From the NCBI GenBank assembly GCA_963722965.1, contig CAVROX010000014.1:1-64000 (forward strand): a DNA stretch of 64,000 bases, given 5' to 3'. The notes beneath the pieces were generated by a model that was not told where the DNA came from, did not search any database, and worked only from the letters and a program-made list of their open reading frames with translations. A program made the position numbers and the translations under genes. Every line of letters starts with the position of its first letter. Position 1 is the stretch's first letter. Shown piece after piece: positions 16,355 to 25,887 of this stretch. The DNA is from DATLSM01 sp963722965 (GTDB taxonomy: Bacteria > Actinomycetota > Thermoleophilia > Solirubrobacterales > 70-9).

Positions 16355-18151
16355 TCAGCTTTCGGCGGCGCGACCGTTTTCCTCGTCGAAATCGGCAACG
16401 CCAGAGCTGGCGCTGGGCTGCTCGCGATGGCGGGCCGGCAGCGTTGCCTCGATCAATGTGCCGGCACCCGGCGTGCTTTTCACCTGCAAAGAGCCGCCCG
16501 CTATGGCCACCCGTTCGCGCATCCCGCGCAGGCCGAATCCAGCGGCGTCCTGGTCGGGGTCAAAGCCGCGTCCGCCATCCTCAATCTGGATCCGGATGGT
16601 CCCGTCACTCTCGGTCACGAGGACCGTCGCGGCTTCGGCCCCGGCGTGTTTGGCGACATTGTTTAGCCCCTCCTGGACCAAGCGGTACACCGCCTCCTCA
16701 ACCTGATTGAGCAGGCGGGTCGGATGGCGAGCTGCCTCGTATGCGAGGTCGACTCGCAGCTCGACCGCGAGCCCCTCCGCCGAGATCCGCTCGACCAGGC
16801 CTTCGAGAGCCGCCGCCAGCCCCAGCTGGTCGAGCGTCGCCGGGCGCAGGTCGGCGATCAGGCGCCGCATCTCTGCAATCGTGTGGTCGACCCGCTCGAT
16901 CGCCTCCGAAAGCAACTTGTCCATCTCGCCGTGGGCGCCGGCGCGGCGGGCGGTTGAGAGCAGGACCCGCAGCCCACCCATGCTCTGCAGCGCCTCGTCG
17001 TGCAACTCCCGAGCCCAGCGACCCCGCTCGCGCTCGGCCGCTTCGGTGTTGTTTCGCACCCTGTCTTCGGCCACCGATTGAGCGGTGCCCACTGCGGTCG
17101 CTGCGCTGGCCGCGAAGGCTTGTAGCACCTGCTCGCTCTCCGGACTGAACTCGGCCTCCTCGCCGAGCGGGTCAAGCGCCACCAGGACGCCGAGGGACTG
17201 GCCGCGGAAGAAGAGCGGCACCAGCAGCGCTCCGACCCCGGTTCCCTGGCTGCGGGGCTGGGACATCAGGTTGGCGCCAAGGTTGCGCAGACGCCCCGGT
17301 CGTCCGCTCTGCACTACTTGTCCCGGAGCCGAACCTGCGAGCGGAAGGCGCAGTTCAGGATCGAGGTCAAATTCCCCGGCCACGGCCGCGACGCGCAGCT
17401 CGCCGCGCTCCTCGAGCAAGATCAACAGCGAGCGCGCCTCGACAAGCGCTCGGCCGCGCTTGACGATTATCTCCAGGATGCGGTCGAGGTCGGTCTCCCC
17501 ACCGACGGCGCGAGCGATCTCGGTGGTCGCCTCAAGGCTGCGGACGGCGCGCTCGAGGTCGTCGCGTTGCGCCTCGACGTCGCGGTAAAGGTGGGCGTTG
17601 GAGACCGCGATGGCCGTCCACTCGGCGAGGATCAGCGCCGACTGCTGGTCGGCCTCCTCAAAGTCCCCGCCCGCCTTCTCGGAGAGGTAGAGGTTGCCCC
17701 AGGCCTCGCCGCGGATCACGATCGGCACGCCGAGGAAGCTGGTCATTGGCGGGTGGCCGGAGGGAAACCCGTAGGAGCGAGGGTGATCGCCGACGTTGTG
17801 CAGTCGCAGCGGGGCAGGGTCCTCAATCAACAACCCAAGTACCCCGCGCCCGCGCGGCAGGGCACCGATCGCCTCCCTGGTCTGCTGGTCGATGCCGCGG
17901 GTGATGAAGCGCTCCAGCTCGTGTCGCTTGGCGTCGAGCACGCCGACCGCCGCGTAGCGGGCGCCGGTCAGCTCGCAGGCCACCTCGAGCACCCGGCTGA
18001 GAACCGCCTCCAGGTCCAGCTCGGCCACCAGGGCGCGGCCGACATCGATCAGCTCGCGCAGCCTGCGCTCCTCGAGCGCACCGCTGTCGTTGGCGGCGGA
18101 CCCCAACCTCAGCCGCCCAGATCCGCAGTCCAGGTCATCGACGCACTCCAT
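16355..18151 (-). CDS. GAF-domain sensor histidine kinase (NarL-type partner)
   Basis: 598 residues, cytoplasmic. A short coil, a GAF domain at about 40-180 (TGARYAAVGVLD, then FLGVPIVIRGEAWGNLYL), a second GAF at about 215-365, then a HisKA_3 dimerisation helix with the phospho-acceptor in RELHDEALQSMGGLRVLL and a HATPase_c domain with N, G1 and G2 boxes (QEGLNNVAKHA, EDGGRGFDP, GFGLRGMRERV). No membrane segments, so it senses an internal or diffusible signal; GAFs of this type can bind heme or small ligands, but no ligand is evident. The LuxR-type regulator is divergent across a 123-base gap and is the likely partner. Confidence 0.93.
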   Translation of the reverse strand: MECVDDLDCGSGRLRLGSAANDSGALEERRLRELIDVGRALVAELDLEAVLSRVLEVACELTGARYAAVGVLDAKRHELERFITRGIDQQTREAIGALPRGRGVLGLLIEDPAPLRLHNVGDHPRSYGFPSGHPPMTSFLGVPIVIRGEAWGNLYLSEKAGGDFEEADQQSALILAEWTAIAVSNAHLYRDVEAQRDDLERAVRSLEATTEIARAVGGETDLDRILEIIVKRGRALVEARSLLILLEERGELRVAAVAGEFDLDPELRLPLAGSAPGQVVQSGRPGRLRNLGANLMSQPRSQGTGVGALLVPLFFRGQSLGVLVALDPLGEEAEFSPESEQVLQAFAASAATAVGTAQSVAEDRVRNNTEAAERERGRWARELHDEALQSMGGLRVLLSTARRAGAHGEMDKLLSEAIERVDHTIAEMRRLIADLRPATLDQLGLAAALEGLVERISAEGLAVELRVDLAYEAARHPTRLLNQVEEAVYRLVQEGLNNVAKHAGAEAATVLVTESDGTIRIQIEDGGRGFDPDQDAAGFGLRGMRERVAIAGGSLQVKSTPGAGTLIEATLPARHREQPSASSGVADFDEENGRAAES

Positions 18152-18274
18152 GGTAGTCGCGGCCGGAACTCGGGCTCAATCCTCAATTTTGCCTGGCGCG
18201 AAGACGCAGTTGGGCGATCGGCTGAGCAATCGCGCGGGAAAACACGGATGGCGGCGCCCTGCGCAGGGGATTAG

Positions 18275-18994
18275 ATGGGCGCCATGGACTCGATCGACGG
18301 TTCCCCAGGCGCCGGTAACCTCGGTGCTATGCCCGCCGCCGCAGGTCCCGCCGAGCAACCGGGTGCGGATAAGACGACGATCGTCCTTGCCGACGATCAC
18401 ACCGTCGTTCGCAGCGCCCTGCGGATGCTGCTTGAGGCCGAGCCTGACTTCGAGGTTGTCGCCGAGGCGGGTGATGCCGACACCGCGGTGCGCTATGTGC
18501 GCGGCCACAAGCCGACGGTCCTGATCCTCGACCTCAACATGCCCGGGCGCTCCAGCCTCGATGCGGTCCCGGACATCAAAGAGGCCTCGCCGGGAACCGA
18601 GATCGTCGTCCTGACGATGCAAAACGAGCCGGCCTTCGCCCGCAAGGCCTTGCAGGCCGGCGTCCGCGGATATGTGCTGAAGGAGGCTGCCGATGCCGAG
18701 CTGGTGCAGGCCGTACGCAGCGCCGCCGCCGGCGACACCTACCTGCAGCCGGCGCTCGGCGCCCGGTTGGTGTCTGAGCCCGACTCGCAGACCGGCGATG
18801 GGCTCAGCGAGCGCGAGCGCGAGGTTCTGCGCCTGATCGCGCTGGGGCACACCAACGCCGAGATCGCAGAGCAGCTGTACCTGAGCATCCGCACGGTGGA
18901 GAGTCACCGCGCCCACATCCAGCAGAAGCTGCGACTTTCAGGCCGCGCCGAGCTGGTTCGCTACGCGCTCGAACGTGGCATGGTTGAGACCTGA
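18275..18994 (+). CDS. NarL/LuxR-family response regulator
   Basis: 239 residues. Receiver domain from about residue 30 with the acidic pair (LADDH), phospho-acceptor Asp in LILDLNMPG and Lys in YVLKEAAD; a C-terminal LuxR helix-turn-helix at about 175-235 (LSEREREVLRLIALGHTNAE, then RTVESHRAHIQQKL). A 25-residue Gly/Ala/Pro N-terminal extension precedes the receiver; the ATG at 18284 is an alternative start. Paired by divergence with the GAF histidine kinase. Targets not evident; the shared intergenic region is a natural first candidate. Confidence 0.93.
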   Translation: MGAMDSIDGSPGAGNLGAMPAAAGPAEQPGADKTTIVLADDHTVVRSALRMLLEAEPDFEVVAEAGDADTAVRYVRGHKPTVLILDLNMPGRSSLDAVPDIKEASPGTEIVVLTMQNEPAFARKALQAGVRGYVLKEAADAELVQAVRSAAAGDTYLQPALGARLVSEPDSQTGDGLSEREREVLRLIALGHTNAEIAEQLYLSIRTVESHRAHIQQKLRLSGRAELVRYALERGMVET

Positions 18995-19013
18995 GCGCCG
19001 CGGATGACGAGTC

Positions 19014-21350
19014 TCAGCGGGCCCGATCGAGCAGCAGCCGACGCTCGGCGGCGGCGATCAGGCGGCGGGCGCGGTCGACGGCGTCGATGTTGACCGAGAT
19101 CGCGTCGATCCCGGCGCCGACGAGGAGGTCGGCGTACTCGGGATGCACCGAGGGCGCCTGACCGCAGATCGACGTCTGCAGACCAAGCTCGCGGGCGCGG
19201 TGGAGCAGCTCGGTGATGTAATCGGTGACCGCGCTGTCGCGCTCGTCGAATACCTCGGCGACCAGCTCGGAGTCGCGGTCTGCGCCGAGGACGAGCTGGG
19301 TCAGGTCGTTTGAGCCGATCGAGATCCCGGCGACGCCGAGCTCTGCGTAGCGGCCCAGGTGGAAGAGCACCGACGGAACCTCGGCCATGACCCAGAGCTC
19401 AAATCCCGGCCGCGAGAGCAGCCCTGCGGCATCCAACTCGCGGTGGCATGCGACCAGCTCGCGCGGGGTGCGCACGAACGGCAGCATCAGGTGGAAATTG
19501 TCGTGGCCCTCCTCCCAGACGCGGCCGATCGCCTCCAGCTCGAGGCGCAGCAGGTCGGGTTCGCGCATATAGCGCAGAGCTCCGCGGTAACCGATCATCG
19601 GGTTTGCCTCCTCGGGCTCAAAGCGCTCGCCGCCCTCGAGGCCGCGGAACTCGTTGGTGCGAAAGTCGATCGTTCGGTAGGTGATTGGGCGCGGGGCGAA
19701 AGCGGCGGCGAACTCGGTCAGCGAGGCCGCCATTCGCTCGACGAACCGCCCGCTCTCGCCGCGCTCCAAAAGCGCCCGCGGGTGGACGCCGCCAAGCGCC
19801 TCGACAACCATCAGCTCAGCGCGCAGCAGCCCGACTCCATCGACTTCGAGGCCGGCGACGCGCTCCAGCTGGGAGGGCTCAGAGAGGTTGACCAGAAGCT
19901 TGGTTCCGGTGACCGGGCCGGCGGGCTCGCCGCGGCTTGCCGACGCTGGCCTCGGAGGTGGCCGGTCGGGGACGGTAGCGCCCTCGGTGACGACTCCCGG
20001 GTCGGCATCGACGGTAACCAGCTCGCCGTCGCGCAGGACTTTGGTCGCCTCGGCTGTGCCGACCACGCATGGGATGCCGAGCTCGCGGGAGACGATCGCC
20101 GCGTGGCAGGTCATGCCGCCGGAGTCGGTCACGATCGCAGCCGCCCTGCGCATCAGCGGCACCCAGTCGGGAGCGGTCATGTGGGTGACAAGAACCTCGC
20201 CCTCGGCGAGCTCCCCAGAGCCCTCGAGCGAGGCGATGATCCGCACCGGCCCGGAGGCGACGCCGGGCGCTGCGCCAAGCCCGCGGACCAGCTCGGCGCC
20301 GCGTTCGGTCTGCGGCTCAGCGGGGCCTTTGCCGCCGGCCGCGGTGACCGGGCGCGATTGCAGCATCCAGATCTCCCCGGAGCGGTCGATCGCCCACTCG
20401 GTGTCCTGGGGGGCGCCGTAATGGTTCTCGATCCGCAGGCCGAGCTCGGCGATCCGTCCCACCTCCTCGTCGTCGAGCACTGGCTGCTCTGACTCGCGCT
20501 CGCCCAGCGTGCGAGTGGTGGTGCCGCCGCCGGCAAGCGGCTCGATTGTCAGCTCCTTGCGGCGCACTTCGCGGCGCTCGATCGTCAGCCTGTCCTTGCT
20601 GACCACGTAGCGATCCGGCGAGACCGACCCCGAGACGACCGACTCGCCGAGACCGAAGGCGCCCTCAATCACCAGCCTGTCGGCTGCCCCGGTGGCGGGA
20701 TCGATTGTGAACATCACCCCGGCGCAGGCCGCCTCGATCTGGCGCTGGACGACGACCGCGATGTCCATGTCAGCCTGGCCGAAGCCGCGCTTTGCCCGGT
20801 AGTAGACGGTCCGTCCGCCGAACAGCGAAGACCAGCAGCGACGGACGGCGCCGAGCACCGCGTCTGAGCCGCGCACGTTCAAGAGGGTCTCGTTCATGCC
20901 GGCAAAGGAGGCCGATTCGGTGTCCTCCGCGGTGGCGGAGGAGCGCACCGCGACCGCGGTCTCAGGGTCCTCGCCGGCCAGCCGGCCGTAGGCCTCCTCG
21001 ATCGCCGCGGAGAGCCACTCTGGAACCGGCTCGGCCTCGACCATTGCCCGGACCTCGCTCGCGGCGCTCTCCAGAGCGGCGGTGTCCTCGACATCCACCG
21101 CAGCCAGGCGCGCGCCGATCCGGTCACGCAGGCCGCCCTGCTCGCAAAACGCGGCGTAGGCCGGGGCACCGATGACGAAGCCGGGGGGAACGGGAAAGCT
21201 GGCTGCGGTCAACTCGCCAAGGTTTGCCCCCTTGCCGCCCGCGTAGGCGACGTCGGCTCGCGAAAGGCTTTCGAAATCGCGCACCGGGTCAGCGGACGCT
21301 GCCGTTGAGCTAGCCCAATCGGTTTGCGGGGGGGATCCGGAGTCGACCAT
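19014..21350 (-). CDS. ppsA: Phosphoenolpyruvate synthase
   Basis: Makes PEP from pyruvate and ATP (releasing AMP and phosphate), entering gluconeogenesis. 778 residues, close to the usual 790. Order: ATP-binding domain (YAGGKGANLGEL, then VRSSATAEDTESASFAGMNE), the phosphohistidine swivel domain (TDSGGMTCHAAIVSRELGIP with the catalytic His) and the PEP/pyruvate barrel with SIGSNDLTQLVLGADRD and catalytic Cys in SICGQAPS. Complete and well conserved. ATG at 21350. Follows the divergent MFS gene on the same strand, with a 69-base gap. Some distant relatives phosphorylate other substrates, but the full domain set favours PpsA. Confidence 0.93.
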   Translation of the reverse strand: MVDSGSPPQTDWASSTAASADPVRDFESLSRADVAYAGGKGANLGELTAASFPVPPGFVIGAPAYAAFCEQGGLRDRIGARLAAVDVEDTAALESAASEVRAMVEAEPVPEWLSAAIEEAYGRLAGEDPETAVAVRSSATAEDTESASFAGMNETLLNVRGSDAVLGAVRRCWSSLFGGRTVYYRAKRGFGQADMDIAVVVQRQIEAACAGVMFTIDPATGAADRLVIEGAFGLGESVVSGSVSPDRYVVSKDRLTIERREVRRKELTIEPLAGGGTTTRTLGERESEQPVLDDEEVGRIAELGLRIENHYGAPQDTEWAIDRSGEIWMLQSRPVTAAGGKGPAEPQTERGAELVRGLGAAPGVASGPVRIIASLEGSGELAEGEVLVTHMTAPDWVPLMRRAAAIVTDSGGMTCHAAIVSRELGIPCVVGTAEATKVLRDGELVTVDADPGVVTEGATVPDRPPPRPASASRGEPAGPVTGTKLLVNLSEPSQLERVAGLEVDGVGLLRAELMVVEALGGVHPRALLERGESGRFVERMAASLTEFAAAFAPRPITYRTIDFRTNEFRGLEGGERFEPEEANPMIGYRGALRYMREPDLLRLELEAIGRVWEEGHDNFHLMLPFVRTPRELVACHRELDAAGLLSRPGFELWVMAEVPSVLFHLGRYAELGVAGISIGSNDLTQLVLGADRDSELVAEVFDERDSAVTDYITELLHRARELGLQTSICGQAPSVHPEYADLLVGAGIDAISVNIDAVDRARRLIAAAERRLLLDRAR

Positions 21351-21419
21351 CCAGACGACCTTATTGCGATTTGGGGCGTCCCGCCATCCGTGCCCAACAC
21401 TGCTTAGGATTGTGGAGGT

Positions 21420-22832
21420 CTACGGATTGAGCAGCGTTTCCTGCGTCCGGGGCTCGGGGGTCCCGGCTGGGAGCTCCAACTCATCGGGCCGCGGGGCATA
21501 GCGCTCGGCGGCCGGAACGCGGTTGAGTGCGATCGCTCCGATCGAGGCCGCGAGGAAGCAGGCGATCCCGCCGATCGCCAGCCCGTAGCGGGGGCCGAGG
21601 TACTCGCTGACAGCACCGATGATCGGACCGCCGATCGGGGTGCTGCCGAGGAAGGTCACCGACCAGAGGGCCATCACCCGACCGCGCAGGCGGGGCGCGC
21701 TGCTGAGCTGCAGGGTGCTGTTGCCGGTTGCCAGGAAGGAGGTGCTGGCGAAGCCGACAATTGGCAATACGGCCAGCTCCACCGCGAGGGTGGGCGCGAG
21801 GGCGGCGCCGAAGATTGCAGTGCCGAAGCAGGCGGCGGCGACGGTGAGTGGAAGCAGACCGGTCCGATCGCGCGTCGCCACGTAGAGCCCACCTGCGACC
21901 GCCCCGATTGCCATCGCGGCGGTCATGAAGCCGTAGGTCTCGGCCCCGCCGTGCAGGGAGACGCGAGCAAACAGTGGCAGTGCGACCTGGAACTCATAGG
22001 CGAGGGTGCCGATCAGGGCCATCATCGCTAGCGGCACCAGTAGGCCGATGGTGCGGCCCACGTAGCGCAGCCCCTCGCGCAGCTGACCGCGCTCCCGCGC
22101 CACCGGCTCGGTCGGGCGCAGGTCGGCGACCCGCATCAGGGAGAGGGCGATGAGCACGGCGAGGAAGCTGGCGGAGTTGATCAAAAAGCAGATCCCGACT
22201 CCGACGGTGGCGATCAGGGCGCCCGCCAGCGCCGGCCCCACCGCCCGTGATGCGTTGACCATCGCGCTGTTGAGGCTGACCGCGTTCTGCACCCGGACAC
22301 CGCCGACCATCTCGATCACGAAGGACTGCCGGGTCGGGTTGTCGAGAGAGTTGACGCAGCCAAACAGGACGGCGATGGCGAAGATCATCCACAGCTGGAC
22401 GGAGTGGGTAACCGTCAGTAACCCGAGCAACAGGGCGAGTAGTGCCATCGCTGACTGGGTAAAGAGGAGGAGGTGGCGCTTGTTCAACCGGTCTGCGACG
22501 AGGCCCGCGTAGGCGCCCAGGACCAGCACCGGAAGAAACTGTGCCGCGACAACCAGGCCGAGCAGGGTTCCCGAGCCGGTGATTTCCAACACCAGCCAGA
22601 CGAGCGCGACCGACTGCATCCAAGTCCCGACCAGGCTGACCGCCTGGCCGGTGAAGTAGAGGCGGAAGTTGGGCACGCGCAGCGCCTCAAACAGCGTGGA
22701 GGTTGTCTTGGCCGGTGTCGGGCCGCCCGTGCCTGGAATCTCGCGGGGTGCGATCGGCCAAAGATTGCAGGATGGGATCGGCTCAGGTGCGGCGGTTGCG
22801 GTCTGAGGGAAAGCCGCGCCAACCCTGCGCAT
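21420..22832 (-). CDS. MFS exporter (EntS/MFS_3 family)
   Basis: Major facilitator with about 12 membrane helices, 470 residues from the ATG at 22832. Opening after a 45-residue polar leader: FEALRVPNFRLYFTGQAVSL followed by GTWMQSVALVWLVLEITGSG, the MFS_3 signature shared with the enterobactin exporter EntS and macrolide pumps; GLVADRLNKRHLLLFTQ is the conserved loop 2-3 motif. The frame remains open further upstream, but that reading would cross the start of the divergent aldehyde dehydrogenase at 22915. Cargo unknown. Confidence 0.88.
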   Translation of the reverse strand: MRRVGAAFPQTATAAPEPIPSCNLWPIAPREIPGTGGPTPAKTTSTLFEALRVPNFRLYFTGQAVSLVGTWMQSVALVWLVLEITGSGTLLGLVVAAQFLPVLVLGAYAGLVADRLNKRHLLLFTQSAMALLALLLGLLTVTHSVQLWMIFAIAVLFGCVNSLDNPTRQSFVIEMVGGVRVQNAVSLNSAMVNASRAVGPALAGALIATVGVGICFLINSASFLAVLIALSLMRVADLRPTEPVARERGQLREGLRYVGRTIGLLVPLAMMALIGTLAYEFQVALPLFARVSLHGGAETYGFMTAAMAIGAVAGGLYVATRDRTGLLPLTVAAACFGTAIFGAALAPTLAVELAVLPIVGFASTSFLATGNSTLQLSSAPRLRGRVMALWSVTFLGSTPIGGPIIGAVSEYLGPRYGLAIGGIACFLAASIGAIALNRVPAAERYAPRPDELELPAGTPEPRTQETLLNP

Positions 22833-22914
22833 TTCCACGGATGGCAGCGACGCCGCCCGGTGATGGAGTCCCGCTGGAGCCGGTAGCCCCAATACGCAAG
22901 CCGAGGAGAGAAAG

Positions 22915-24456
22915 ATGGCGACGATCGAAAAGGCACATGCATTCGAGGCGCCGGGTAGCCCCGAGAGCCCGGTCGAGGTCAAGGAGCGCTACGACAACTT
23001 CATCGGCGGTGGCTGGGTGGCGCCCAGCGCCGGCCGCTATCGCGACAACCTGACGCCGGTCACCGGGGAGCCATTCGCCAGCGTCGCCGAGTCGACGGCC
23101 GATGACATCGAGCTGGCGCTCGACGCCGCCCACGCTGCCAAGCAGGCCTGGGGGGAGACCTCGCCGCCCGAACGCGCCGAGGTCCTCAACGCGATGGCCG
23201 ATGCGATCGAAGACAACCTGCAGATGCTGGCGATCGCCGAGAGTTGGGACAACGGCAAGCCCGTGCGCGAGACCCTCGCTGCCGATCTGCCGTTGGTGAT
23301 CGACCACCTGCGCTACTTCGCCGGCGCTGCCCGCGCCGAGGAGGGACGGATCTCAGAGATCGACAAGGACACCGTCGCCTACCACTTCCACGAGCCCCTC
23401 GGTGTGGTCGGTCAGATCATTCCCTTCAACTTCCCCCTGCTGATGGCGGCCTGGAAGATCGCCCCGGCGCTCGCCGCCGGCAACTGCACCGTGGTCAAGC
23501 CGGCCAGTCCGACGCCGTGGTCGATCCTGAAGCTGGCCGAGGTGGTCGGTGAGATCGTTCCGGCGGGCGTGCTCAACGTCGTCAACGGGCCGGGCTCGGA
23601 GGTCGGCATGGCACTTGCCTCCAACCGCAGGATCGCCAAGGTCGCCTTCACCGGGGAGACCGTCACCGGCCGGCTGATCATGCAGTACGCGGCCCAGAAC
23701 ATCATCCCCTCGACCACCGAGCTGGGCGGCAAGTCCCCCAACGTCTTCTTTGAGGACGTCTTGGCCGCAGACGACGAGTTCCTCGACAAGGCGATCGAGG
23801 GCTTCGTCCTCTACGCCTTCAACAAGGGCGAGGTCTGCACCTGCCCCTCGCGCGCCCTGATCCAGGAGTCGATTTACGACGAGTTCATGGAGCGGGTCCT
23901 GGAGCGGGTGCGGGCGATCGTGCAGGGCAACCCGCTCGAGCCGGCGACGATGATGGGACCGCAGGTCTCGGCGTCGCAGCTGGAAAAGGTCGAGGGCTAC
24001 GTTCAGATCGGCATCGACGAGGGTGCGGAGCTGCTGACCGGCGGTCACCGCCCCGACCTCGACGGCGAGCTGGCCGGCGGCTACTACTTCGAGCCGACCG
24101 TGCTCAAGGGAACCAACGACATGCGTGTCTTCCAGGAGGAGATCTTCGGGCCCGTTGTCTCCGTCACGACGTTCACCGATGAGGCAGAGGCGTTGAGCAT
24201 CGCCAATGACACCCTCTACGGCCTTGGCGCCGGGGTCTGGACCCGCGACGGATCCCGTGCATTCCGGGTCGGGCGCGGGATCGAAGCCGGTCGGGTTTGG
24301 ACCAACTGCTATCACCAGTATCCAGCCCACGCGGCCTTCGGCGGCTACAAGATCTCCGGCGTCGGCCGCGAGAACCACCGGATGATGCTCGACCACTACT
24401 CCCAGACCAAGTGCCTGCTGGTCAGCTATGACCGCAAGCCGCTGGGCTTCTTCTAG
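22915..24456 (+). CDS. Aldehyde dehydrogenase (AldB/ExaC-type)
   Basis: NAD(P)-dependent oxidation of an aldehyde, probably acetaldehyde or another short aldehyde, to the acid. 513 residues. FNFPLLMAAWKIAPALAAGN forms the cofactor pocket, catalytic Glu is in TELGGKSP and the nucleophile Cys in KGEVCTCPSR, the double-cysteine form typical of the AldB/ExaC/acetaldehyde group. GAGAGAAAG precedes the ATG. First gene of a run with the DUF779 protein (11-base gap) and a zinc alcohol dehydrogenase; DUF779 genes commonly accompany this dehydrogenase type. Confidence 0.95.
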   Translation: MATIEKAHAFEAPGSPESPVEVKERYDNFIGGGWVAPSAGRYRDNLTPVTGEPFASVAESTADDIELALDAAHAAKQAWGETSPPERAEVLNAMADAIEDNLQMLAIAESWDNGKPVRETLAADLPLVIDHLRYFAGAARAEEGRISEIDKDTVAYHFHEPLGVVGQIIPFNFPLLMAAWKIAPALAAGNCTVVKPASPTPWSILKLAEVVGEIVPAGVLNVVNGPGSEVGMALASNRRIAKVAFTGETVTGRLIMQYAAQNIIPSTTELGGKSPNVFFEDVLAADDEFLDKAIEGFVLYAFNKGEVCTCPSRALIQESIYDEFMERVLERVRAIVQGNPLEPATMMGPQVSASQLEKVEGYVQIGIDEGAELLTGGHRPDLDGELAGGYYFEPTVLKGTNDMRVFQEEIFGPVVSVTTFTDEAEALSIANDTLYGLGAGVWTRDGSRAFRVGRGIEAGRVWTNCYHQYPAHAAFGGYKISGVGRENHRMMLDHYSQTKCLLVSYDRKPLGFF

Positions 24457-24467
24457 GAGCTATCTCA

Positions 24468-24818
24468 GTGGGGGAGGTCAGAGCAACAGCTGCGGCCGAA
24501 GCGGTGATCGAGCGGTTGCGTGAAAAGCACGGGCCGCTCGTCATCCACCAGTCCGGCGGTTGCTGCGAGGGCAGCGCCGCGATGTGCCTGCGCGCGAGCG
24601 ATCTGCCGCCCGGACCAAACGACTTGCGGCTGGGGACTCTCGCCGGCGCCCCATTTGTCGTCGACCGCGAGATGTACCGGCGCTGGCGCCAGCCGGATTT
24701 CTGCATCGACGTGCTCCCTGGAGCCGCCGAGAGCTTTTCTCTGGAGGGCGGAGAGGGGGTCCATTTCATCAATTCTGACTCCAACCGAACGAAAGGCGAG
24801 CGATGGCGGCGACGATGA
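24468..24818 (+). CDS. DUF779 family protein
   Basis: 116 residues. The family block HGPLVIHQSGGCCEGSAAMC is intact, followed by LRLGTLAGAPFVVDREMYR and a FCIDVLPGAAESFSLEGGEG segment. DUF779 proteins are found next to acetaldehyde-type aldehyde dehydrogenases and may act as accessory factors; the biochemical role is not established. GTG start. Its last 16 bases overlap the alcohol dehydrogenase start, consistent with one transcript. Confidence 0.9.
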   Translation: MGEVRATAAAEAVIERLREKHGPLVIHQSGGCCEGSAAMCLRASDLPPGPNDLRLGTLAGAPFVVDREMYRRWRQPDFCIDVLPGAAESFSLEGGEGVHFINSDSNRTKGERWRRR

Positions 24819-25876
24819 AGGCGGCGGTGTTCGAGGGCCACGAGCGGATCGTGCTGGAGGAGAAGCCGATGCCCAGCTGCGGGCCAAGTGAGGCGATCGT
24901 CAAGGTCTCGCTGACCACGATCTGCGGGACCGACGTCCATATCTGGCGCGAGGAGTATCCGGTCGAGCAGGGCCGCATCGTCGGCCATGAGCCGGTTGGG
25001 ACGATCCACCAGCTCGGCGAGGCGGTCTCCGGATACGAGGTCGGTGAACGGGTGCTGGTTGGCGCGATCACCCCCTGCGGTACCTGCTTTTACTGCCAAT
25101 CCCACAGCGAGTCGCAGTGCTCGGGCTATGCGGAGGAGTGGGAGATGATCGGCGCCTGGCGCCTCGGCAACGCGATCGACGGCGTTCAGGCTGAGTACTT
25201 CCGCGTCCCCTACGCACAGGCGAACCTGGCAAAGATCCCAGACGACCTCGCCGACGAGCAGTGCGTTCTGCTCGCCGACATCGCTTCGACCGGGATCTCA
25301 GCGGCTGAGACCGCAGATGTCCGCATCGGCCAGACGGTTGCGGTCTTCGCTCAGGGTCCGATCGGTCTGTGCGCAACCGCGGGCGCCCGCCTGATGGGCG
25401 CCTCCCTGGTGATCGGCGTCGACCGGATCGAGGGGCGGCTCAACCTTTCCCGGCGGATGGGCGCTGATCAGACGATCGACTTCACCGAAGAAGATCCGGT
25501 GGCGGCGATCAAGCGGTTGACCGAAGGCCGCGGCGTCGATGTGGCGATCGAGGCGCTGGGTACCCAGCAGACCTTCGAGTCCTGCCTCGCTGCGACTCGG
25601 CCTGGCGGGATCGTCTCCAGCCTGGGCGTGTACGGGGGCAAGCTGGAGGTGCCACTGGAGCCCTTTGTCTACGGGATCGGTGACAAGAAGATCCTCACCA
25701 CACTCTGTCCCGGTGGCAAGGAGCGGATGCGCAAGCTGATGGAGCTGGTGCGCCATGGACGGCTTGACCTCTCGCCGCTGATCACTCACCGCTTCTCGCT
25801 CGATCAGATCGAGGATGCCTACGATCTCTTCGGCAACCAGCGCGAGGGCGTTGTCAAGGTCGCGCTGACGCCCTGA
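24803..25876 (+). CDS. Zinc-dependent alcohol dehydrogenase (medium chain)
   Basis: 357 residues, MDR fold. Catalytic zinc ligands fit the Thermoanaerobacter secondary-alcohol dehydrogenase type: Cys in TTICGTDVHIW, His in VGHEPVGT and Asp in LLADIASTG. The structural-zinc lobe has four cysteines (PCGTCFYCQSHSESQC). The Rossmann part shows AQGPIGLCATAGARLMGA. It would interconvert an alcohol and an aldehyde or ketone, supplying or using the substrate of the aldehyde dehydrogenase two genes upstream. ATG at 24803, or 24815, where the conserved MKAAVFEG begins. Confidence 0.93.
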   Translation: MAATMKAAVFEGHERIVLEEKPMPSCGPSEAIVKVSLTTICGTDVHIWREEYPVEQGRIVGHEPVGTIHQLGEAVSGYEVGERVLVGAITPCGTCFYCQSHSESQCSGYAEEWEMIGAWRLGNAIDGVQAEYFRVPYAQANLAKIPDDLADEQCVLLADIASTGISAAETADVRIGQTVAVFAQGPIGLCATAGARLMGASLVIGVDRIEGRLNLSRRMGADQTIDFTEEDPVAAIKRLTEGRGVDVAIEALGTQQTFESCLAATRPGGIVSSLGVYGGKLEVPLEPFVYGIGDKKILTTLCPGGKERMRKLMELVRHGRLDLSPLITHRFSLDQIEDAYDLFGNQREGVVKVALTP

Positions 25877-25887
25877 GGATCGCGACG

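Noticed and set aside
19359..20492. 377-codon open frame opposite PEP synthase
   Set aside because: Shadow frame in GC-rich DNA; PEP synthase motifs are complete on the other strand.
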